6,435 nucleotides of DNA, taken from positions 1 through 6,435 of the forward strand of contig CAZUAH010000717.1 of the NCBI GenBank assembly GCA_964617665.1, read 5' to 3'. The notes beneath the pieces were generated by a model, which searched no databases, was not told the DNA's origin, and worked only from the letters and a program-made list of their open reading frames with translations. The stretch's first letter is position 1. Each line of letters begins with the position of its first letter. This document shows, in pieces, positions 1 through 5,900 of this stretch. The DNA is from JADHUC01 sp964617665 (GTDB lineage Bacteria; Planctomycetota; Planctomycetia; Pirellulales; Pirellulaceae). A program made the translations under genes and the position numbers.

Positions 1-290
1 TCGTGCTGGACGGCTTTGACATGATGCCAATGGTGGCCGAGAACAAGCCATCGCCGCGAAAGGAGATGTACTGGAAACGGCGAGCCAAGGAGGCGGCACG
101 CGTCGAGAACTGGAAATGGGTCCGTAACGAAAGCGGCAAGTTCCTGTTTGATTTATCCAAAGACATCAGCGAGAAGAACAACTTGATCGACAAAATGCCG
201 GACAAGGCCGCAGAGATGCAGCAGCATTTCGAGAGCTGGCTGGAACGCATGGACGAGGCCGAGCCGCGCGGACCCTTCAAGGATTTCTAG
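1..290 (+). CDS. Sulfatase, C-terminal fragment (5' end outside window)
   Basis: This is the C-terminal end of a type I (formylglycine-dependent) sulfatase, which hydrolyses sulfate esters, in planctomycetes often from polysaccharides. The reading frame is open from the left edge (first full codon at base 3), so the GTG at 3-5 is an internal codon and not a start. The fragment shows the typical order of a sulfatase C-terminus: a DGFDMMPMV block (family pattern DGxDxxPxL), a YWKRR stretch, AARVENWKWVRN (the family's aaRxGxWKxv strand), KFLFDLSKDISEKNNL (the family's eLYDLxxDixExxNla motif) and a helical end with MPDKAAEMQQHFESWLERM. The catalytic CxPxR motif and metal ligands lie upstream and are not visible, so activity and substrate cannot be judged. 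The stop is TAG at 288-290. The gene converges on the kelch-like gene with only 3 bp between the stops. The family call is confident; the subfamily is not resolved. Confidence 0.85.
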   Translation, partial: VLDGFDMMPMVAENKPSPRKEMYWKRRAKEAARVENWKWVRNESGKFLFDLSKDISEKNNLIDKMPDKAAEMQQHFESWLERMDEAEPRGPFKDF

Positions 291-293
291 AAT

Positions 294-1301
294 TCACTCG
301 TCTTCGAACCACGATTCGGGAACTTCGAGCGACCAGACTTCGCTGCTCAGCGGACGGGCGTGTCCGCCGGCAATCCAAATCTTGTCGTTCATGACAAAGG
401 CCGAGTGTTCGTGGCGTTCCTTCCAGATCACGTCGGACTTGAGTTGTTTCCAGTCTGCACCGTCCTTTGAATACCAGACGTCGTCCCAGTTCTTCGATGG
501 ATTATTCGACCAACCGCCAAGCACCCACATGCGATCGCGGTAGACGACCGAGGAAAACCATAGCCGCGGGCGCCAGGCCGCCGAGTCGGTTACCTTGGTC
601 CAGCTGACACCGTCTTCCGTACACCACACGTCGTTAGTCGCGGAGTACTTCGGCAAATAGTTGCCTCCGCCAAAAACGTAGATCCTGTCGTTCAATACGG
701 CAGCTTGATGATAGGCGCGGGGCGACCAACCGGCATTGTCCGTCGCCTGCTTCCAGTTCTTGCCATCCGACGAATACCACACGTCGTTCTTCAGGCTCTT
801 CTCATCGCCGAAGTAGTAGTTCTCGATTCCCCCAAGCAGCCACATCTTGTCCCTGAACGCGACGATTCCTGCAGCAATGCGTGGCGACCAGCCAGCGCCA
901 GTAGTTGCGGATTCCCACGTCTTGCCGTCGGTCGAGGACCATACCTGGTTGCTGGCCGAATGCCCAGGCAGACGTCCGTTGTACCACCCGCCCATGAACC
1001 ACATCTTGGCGTCGAACACGATCGACATCGACAAATCGCTATGCTTCCAGGGAGCCGTCTCTGCGACCCGCTGCCACGCCTTGCCGTCGGCCGAACTCCA
1101 GACATCGCGTGGCGCGGGCTTGTACGAGTTGAACCACCCGCCGAATATCCAAAGCCGATTGTCGTAGACAACTTCTCCCTGCGAATCGCGCACCTGCCAA
1201 CCCGCCGCATCCGTGACCTTCACCCAGTCGGGAGCCTGCTTCTCGGCAGATGCCGCCGGGGCGGAAGTCAGGATCACGAATGCCAGAACTACATGTTTCA
1301 T
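294..1301 (-). CDS. Secreted six-repeat kelch-like beta-propeller protein
   Basis: A 335-residue exported protein with six tandem repeats of about 50-54 residues. Each repeat reads roughly W-x-x-v-T-x-x-A-x-W-x-x-R, then a strand ending [M/L/I]W[I/V/L]xGG, then NDVWxSxDGxxW. Gly-Gly pairs fall at residues 54-55, 104-105, 157-158, 211-212, 262-263 and 312-313. DG-x-x-W ends the first five repeats at Trp 76, 129, 183, 234 and 284. The sixth ends in a divergent EVWSLEVPESW. This fits a six-bladed kelch/galactose-oxidase-like propeller closed by the N-terminal W-V-K-V-T strand. Such propellers usually bind partners or glycans; no catalytic residues are recognisable, so no enzymatic role is claimed. 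Residues 1-19 form a signal peptide (MKHVVLAFVILTSAPAASA) with an A-S-A cleavage site, so the product is probably periplasmic or surface-exposed. I chose the ATG at 1301 over the in-frame ATG at 1373 because it starts directly at the signal peptide and follows a strong ribosome site. The gene is divergent from the 1660 gene. Confidence 0.85.
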   Translation of the reverse strand: MKHVVLAFVILTSAPAASAEKQAPDWVKVTDAAGWQVRDSQGEVVYDNRLWIFGGWFNSYKPAPRDVWSSADGKAWQRVAETAPWKHSDLSMSIVFDAKMWFMGGWYNGRLPGHSASNQVWSSTDGKTWESATTGAGWSPRIAAGIVAFRDKMWLLGGIENYYFGDEKSLKNDVWYSSDGKNWKQATDNAGWSPRAYHQAAVLNDRIYVFGGGNYLPKYSATNDVWCTEDGVSWTKVTDSAAWRPRLWFSSVVYRDRMWVLGGWSNNPSKNWDDVWYSKDGADWKQLKSDVIWKERHEHSAFVMNDKIWIAGGHARPLSSEVWSLEVPESWFEDE

Positions 1302-1309
1302 TTCTCCAT

Positions 1310-1315
1310 CCCTCC
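1310..1315 (-). promoter_or_regulatory. Ribosome binding site deciding the start of the kelch-like gene
   Basis: On the minus strand GGAGGG lies 8 nt upstream of the ATG at 1301, with a second purine run GGAG at 1304-1307 directly before the start. This, together with the signal peptide beginning at this ATG, rules in favour of 1301 over the 24-codon-longer start at 1373. Confidence 0.7.
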
Positions 1316-1393
1316 GCAACGCTGGGCACGATATGCCGTGCTTTGAGTCGGAAACGAAGCCATACCGCCGCAAGTTTGAAATGTCCGCATAGC

Positions 1394-1485
1394 TCGTTTA
1401 ACCCGAAGCCGGAGGCGATGGCGGCCCGTGGGGAGGATTGTCCACACGAAGCACCCGCCATCGCCTCCGGCTTCGGGTTAAACGA
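1394..1485. repeat. Perfect 31-bp inverted repeat, REPIN-like extragenic palindrome
   Basis: The left arm is 1394-1424 and the right arm 1455-1485; all 31 positions are complementary. The arms share the core TTAACCCGAAGCCGGAGGCG on one strand and its reverse complement on the other. The 30-nt spacer (1425-1454) can itself pair CGTG (1427-1430) with CACG (1445-1448) and, past one mismatch, GGA (1432-1434) with TCC (1441-1443). That would leave a 6-nt loop, so nearly the whole 92 bp can fold as one long hairpin. It lies between divergent genes, has no T-run after either arm, and is therefore badly placed for a terminator. Two inverted copies of a GC-rich unit around a short spacer match the layout of a REPIN, mobilised elsewhere by RAYT (Y1 tyrosine) transposases. 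From memory, similar motifs with a TTAACCCGAAGC-type core recur between planctomycete genes. The structure is certain; the class is inference. Confidence 0.8.
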
Positions 1486-1528
1486 AGACACGACGAACCA
1501 GCGGCGTCATACCGCCTTGGGCCGATTT

Positions 1529-1557
1529 TCGACACATGCAAATCTATCAAATATCAT
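1529..1557 (+). promoter_or_regulatory. Putative sigma70-like promoter of the 1660 gene
   Basis: A -35 hexamer TCGACA (1529-1534) and a -10 hexamer TATCAT (1552-1557) are separated by exactly 17 nt, each one base off consensus. The region is the AT-richest part of the intergenic stretch. Transcription would begin near 1564 and give a leader of about 95 nt. The call rests on sequence match alone, and planctomycete promoters are poorly described, so it stays tentative. Confidence 0.4.
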
Positions 1558-1647
1558 TACGAATACCACAAGATTATGCGCGGGGATGAGGTGGAGTTTG
1601 CTTCCGTGGGTCGTTAGACTTTGTGAAGAACAACAATTCCCGCCAAT

Positions 1648-1652
1648 GGAGA
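1648..1652 (+). promoter_or_regulatory. Ribosome binding site of the 1660 gene
   Basis: GGAGA lies 7 nt before the ATG at 1660. It fixes the start at 1660 rather than the in-frame ATG at 1750, which would discard the signal peptide. Confidence 0.6.
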
Positions 1653-1659
1653 AATCATC

Positions 1660-2745
1660 ATGTTCAGAGACGATCGGAATCGAAGGTGCAGTGTTGGCCA
1701 ACGGCGATGGCTATGCGTTATTTGCCTTTCCGTTTGGCTCTCGCCGTTGATGGCATCTCTTAAGGCGGATGAGTATCAAGTCATGGACAGCGATACGGGT
1801 GTGAAGATCGAGACACCGCAACTGGAGGCTGTGATCAACAAGAAAGGCTACGTCTCGGGAGTCTATCGCCAGACGTTCTTGGACAAGAAGACCGGTTTCC
1901 GCGATCCGGGGTTTGGGCTGGATATTGTCGACTGGCTTATGGAACCAGGGAGCGATGAAGAGTATCGCGACAAGCTGGACAAAGGGTTGCCCTACCACTT
2001 CAACGACATGGTTCACGGAAACCGGCCGAAGCGGTCTATCGAGGGACCACAAATATGCACTCGAGCGCGTGAATTGAAACCGGAAGTGATTCGCGGCAAA
2101 GATTTCGTCGGCATCCGTCAGAGTTTTCAGTATCAAGTTGCCGCGCCGGGCAAGAAGGTTGGGTCGACGTGGACACAGTACCTGGTCTTTCCCGTTGGCA
2201 AACGATACTTCGTATCGATGGATCGCATCGACACGGTGAACAGCAGCGACGGATTGTTTCTGCGAATTGACATGCCGGGACACATCCGCCACACGGAAGG
2301 CGATACCTTCAGCGAAATCTACCTGAGCTATCTTGGCGGCAAAAAGGGGCTACACATCCCGTCCAGCGAATTCTCCGAGAACTTCGCACCTGATGCACGC
2401 TTCCACTACCTCCGAGAGAAGAATGCCCAGCCGCAACGCTTCATTCGTGCGTGTCGTTTGCGGGATACGGAAACAGGAAAGACCGGACCGTGGTTGGCGG
2501 GGATGACACTGGATCCGGAGGTCGTCTACGAAGCGTGGTGTCACCAGCGCGGCTACATATGCATGATTCAGGAATTTGGCGGCCGGCCGATCAAGGCGGG
2601 CGAGAGCTTCAGCGCGGCGTTCATAGTCGGCTATTTCGATTCGATCGATGAAATGCAGAAAGTGTACGACGAGTACAAGGGCGCGACAGGACTGACAGTG
2701 ACCGAAGAGAGTTGGCGGCTGACGGGAGCAGACCAGCCCAAGTGA
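1660..2745 (+). CDS. Exported protein of unknown function, 361 aa
   Basis: I do not recognise this family. The N-terminus is an export signal: basic residues (RNRR, QRR) up to residue 16, a hydrophobic core at 17-34 (WLCVICLSVWLSPLMASL), and likely cleavage near K-A-D at 35-37. The mature part, about 325 residues, looks beta-rich. It starts with VKIETPQLEAVINKKGYVSGVY and carries a conserved-looking aromatic and charged block at 109-131 (with PYHFNDMVHGNRPKR), a strand pair at 168-187 (STWTQYLVFPVGKRYFVSMD), and a C-terminal block at 288-317 (YEAWCHQRGYICMIQEFGG) before GYFDSIDEMQKVYDEYKG. The 'IETPQLEAVIN' opening and long antiparallel-strand pattern faintly recall galactose-mutarotase-like or carbohydrate-active beta-sandwich proteins, but I see no diagnostic motif. 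It has its own promoter and ribosome site, is divergent from the kelch-like gene, and lies 183 bp before the large lipoprotein gene. The stop is TGA at 2743-2745. That it is a real gene is well supported; the function is open. Confidence 0.8.
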   Translation: MFRDDRNRRCSVGQRRWLCVICLSVWLSPLMASLKADEYQVMDSDTGVKIETPQLEAVINKKGYVSGVYRQTFLDKKTGFRDPGFGLDIVDWLMEPGSDEEYRDKLDKGLPYHFNDMVHGNRPKRSIEGPQICTRARELKPEVIRGKDFVGIRQSFQYQVAAPGKKVGSTWTQYLVFPVGKRYFVSMDRIDTVNSSDGLFLRIDMPGHIRHTEGDTFSEIYLSYLGGKKGLHIPSSEFSENFAPDARFHYLREKNAQPQRFIRACRLRDTETGKTGPWLAGMTLDPEVVYEAWCHQRGYICMIQEFGGRPIKAGESFSAAFIVGYFDSIDEMQKVYDEYKGATGLTVTEESWRLTGADQPK

Positions 2746-2918
2746 CTGCGCCGGCCCCCGAACTGCAGTACATCGAGACACGTACAGACGCTGGGTCGCG
2801 CTAGCATTTGCGCTTTGCATATTTCGAACACCCGCTATCATGTTGATGGATGTCCTACGGCCCGATTGGGCAACTATGCGGGCGGGGGACAGCTTTCCAT
2901 CTAGTCCGAGCTTATTCT

Positions 2919-2922
2919 GGAG
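2919..2922 (+). promoter_or_regulatory. Ribosome binding site of the large lipoprotein gene
   Basis: GGAG lies 6 nt before the ATG at 2929. It supports this start, which also begins directly with a lipoprotein signal sequence. The 183 bp before it (2746-2928) contain no convincing terminator, so read-through from the upstream gene is possible. Confidence 0.6.
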
Positions 2923-2928
2923 TAAGAA

Positions 2929-5900
2929 ATGAGTCATTCGTCGCGATGCGTCTGGTCGGTCGCAATCCTGTTTGGCGTCGTTGTCGCAGCCGGGTGTCCC
3001 GGGACACCGGATCCAGCCCCACCAGGGAAGGATCCATCTGAAACCAACGGTGGCGGTGGTGGTTCGGCGAACTTGGATGCCAAGAAACTGCGCGAGTTAC
3101 TGACCGTGTTCAACCGGGGTGCAGCGTTGATGGAGCAATACCGCTATCCGGATGCGTCCAAAGCGTTCGAGACCGTGTTGGAGGCGGCACCGGACTGGAC
3201 CGCGGCGCGTTTCAATCTTGGGCTTGCTTATCTGAATTCGGCGGGAAAGACCGATGCTGACAAGAAAGATGCCTCACAAGGAGGTGATGGGACAGAGGAT
3301 ACGTTGGAGTCGGCACGCCAAATGTTCGAGACTGTTCTGGAGTCCGAACCAAGTCACCTGCACGCCACTTTTTCGCTGGGAATGTACTACCAGTACAAAG
3401 GAGAGATGCAAGAGGCCCTAGACTGTTTCGAGCGGGTGTACCAAGCCGACAGCGACGATCCGCATGTCGCCTACAAGTATGCGGAATCTCTGATTGGCGT
3501 CGAAAAACATGAAGAGGCGCTTCCTGTGCTCGAGAATCTGGTCGAGCAGAATCCTGGTTTCATTTCCGGAGTGTACCGTCTGGCGAGGCAGTACATGCGC
3601 GCACGACAACGCGACAAGGCAAAGCCATTGTTCGACAGCTTCACCCTACTTCGTGGTGTCGAGTTGAACCCGGAGAGCTTCGCGGTGGCCATGAAGTACG
3701 GATGTGCTGGCAAGTACTACTGCGTGTTAGGTGCCGACTGTCTGCCGATTTCGCGAGAGACTGCTCCGTCACGTCGTATCATCTTTTCCCCGGATACGAA
3801 AACGCTCGACACCCAACTGAACTCCTGGCAGTCGAGTGCAGGCTCTATCAACCTGCCCGGAATTGCTGTCGCAGACGTTAATGTCGACGGCCATTTGGAC
3901 CTTTGTCTAACGGCGTTAGACGAAAAAGGAGGAGTGGCACTTTGGCTGAACGATGGTTCGGGCAATTTCTCGGCGGCTGCCACGATTGCCGATCAAGGTG
4001 TATCGCCATGTTTTGGCGACGTGGACAATGACGGCGACGCGGATTTGTGGCTGGGCCGCGCGGGCCTGGATCAACTTCTTGTCAACAACGGCGAAGGTGT
4101 CTTCAGCCCGGGAGAAAACGAGGCTGTGGCCGGTCCAGACGCGTTGACCACGATCGCTCGTCTTGTGGATATGGACAGCGATGGCGACCTGGACTTCCTG
4201 GCATTTCGGCTGGCGAAAGGAGAAGTTCCATCGACCGGAGACTCCACAGCCGCGGCCAGCAGCATCTATAACAGCAACGGCGATGGCTCGTATGCGGATA
4301 CGGCCGAACAAAACGATTTGGCCTTTCCTGAAACTCCGATCGCGGCTGTTGTCTACGACGATTTCGATGACGACTACGATTTGGATCTAGTGATCTTACC
4401 TGCTTCCGACGGGGCAGTCGCGTGGATCAACCATCGCGCCGGCGAATTCCAAATCGCAGACGCCCAGAAGACGGGACTCGACATCAACGGTGCGATTAGC
4501 GCTACCACAGGTGATCCAGACAAAGACGGCGACCGGGACTTGCTCGTGTTTACCGAAGCAGGCATTCAATTGTTGGTCAACGACGGCAGCTTCCATTTTG
4601 AGCCGGACGAGCAGTTTGCGGCGAGTTGTGGGCGTCTACGCGGCACAGGCGGCCAGTTTGCTGACATGGATAACGACGGTGACCTGGATATCGTTGTCGC
4701 CGATGCCCACCGCCGGGACGGCAGTCGAGGACCTGCGTTGTTGGTGAACGGTTGGCCCAAGGAGGGCTTCGCCGACGCAGCCGAGGCTGATCCTGGGATC
4801 GTGTTAACCGCAATCCAGACCGACGGGAATGCAAGCTGTGTTGCTGCGGACTTCACCGGTAACGGAAACTGTGATTTGCTCCTGGCGGCAGTCGGCGGGC
4901 AACCGGTGCTGATCGTAAACACCACGCCCGGCGGTCACTCCATCCAATTGGACTTGACGGGTAAGCGTCCGACGGACAACAAGGCGCGTTCAAATGCCTC
5001 GGCGATCGGTGCTCGAGTCGAAGTGAAGTCTGCCTCGGTCAACCAGCAGTACTTCGTCGGTGGCTCGTCCGGTCCTGTGGCCATGCCGCCGCTTCGCGTT
5101 CATGCCGGGTTGGGGGACGATGCAAAGGTCGATTGGCTGCGCATGGTTTGGCCCGACGCGGTGCTGCAAGCCGAACTGGAGTTGGCGGCGGACCGAGTCG
5201 CGGCAGTCGAAGAAGTTCCCCGCAAGGAATCGTCGTGCCCCTATCTATTCGCCTGGGACGGCGAACGGTTTGACTTTGTGTGCGACTTCGGCGGTGTCGG
5301 GGGCTTGGGGTACTTAGTCGCCCCGGGCATGTACGCGCCGTCGGATCCCACCGAGTACATTCCCATTCCGCGGCTTGAACCGCTGGATGGCGATTTTGTT
5401 CTTCAAACGCTGACTCGTCTGGAGGAAGTGACCTATTTCGACGAGGCGAAGTTGATCGCCGTCGACCATCCTGAAGAAACACAGGTTTACCCGAACGAGA
5501 TGATGGCCATCAACGCGGCTCCACCCGAGTTCGAGTTGTTCTGCTTCCGCCACCCAATTACCCCCGTACACGCCACAGACCATCGCGGTGTCGATGTGAC
5601 GAAGCAGTTGCTCGAGATAGACCGTCGCTACGCCGGGGCCACCGATCGCGATGCCCGCTTCACCGGCCTTGCTGGCGAGCATTGCGTCGAACTTGACTTT
5701 GGTGACCAGCTGGATGCGGTCTCGCCTGATGCTCGACTGGTTCTTTTCCTGCACGGCTGGGTCGAATACGGCTACTCGTCCACCAACTACGCTGCCAGTC
5801 AGGCCGGTCTTAGCTGCAGGGCTCCGACGATCGAAGTGCAGCGAGATGGCCAGTGGGTGGAGGTCTTTGGCGAGGTCGGTTATCCAGCGGGAATCAACCA

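Larger units (their letters stand above)
1302..1659. other. Divergent intergenic region
   Basis: A 358-bp region between the start codons of two divergent genes. It contains, from left to right, the kelch gene's leader, a large perfect inverted repeat (1394-1485), an AT-richer stretch around 1525-1575 with a sigma70-like promoter pointing right, and the ribosome site of the 1660 gene. Frames open across the region on either strand begin or end inside the neighbouring genes, read through the palindrome, and have no supporting start signals. I saw no convincing promoter for the leftward gene; it would have to lie between 1320 and 1400 or within the palindrome. Confidence 0.7.

Noticed and set aside
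1326..1341. GCACG/CGTGC inverted repeat in the leader of the kelch-like gene as an operator or hairpin
   Set aside because: A 5-bp stem with a 6-nt loop is expected by chance in GC-rich sequence, and nothing else supports a regulatory role.
705..1346. Long open frame on the plus strand (213 codons) across the kelch-like gene
   Set aside because: It lies opposite a gene with clear repeats and a signal peptide, has no domain-like sequence, and is a by-product of codon use on the other strand.
1302..1373. N-terminal extension of the kelch-like gene from the in-frame ATG at 1373
   Set aside because: The 24 extra residues would bury the signal peptide inside the protein, and the strong ribosome site at 1310-1315 serves the ATG at 1301.
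1394..1485. The large palindrome as a CRISPR unit or rho-independent terminator
   Set aside because: There is only one pair of inverted arms and no direct-repeat array; it lies between divergent starts and lacks a T-run.
2745..2769. ACTGC/GCAGT inverted repeat just after the stop of the 1660 gene as a terminator
   Set aside because: The stem is 5 bp with a 15-nt loop and no T-run follows, so it is not a credible intrinsic terminator.
2815..2841. TTGCAT and TATCAT as a promoter for the large lipoprotein gene
   Set aside because: The -10 match is good, but the spacing is only 15 nt and the -35 matches consensus at three positions; too weak to annotate.
1711..2937. Minus-strand open frames of 193 and 195 codons opposite the 1660-2745 gene
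   Set aside because: Their translations show no signal, repeat or motif, and they lie opposite a gene with export signal, promoter and ribosome site.
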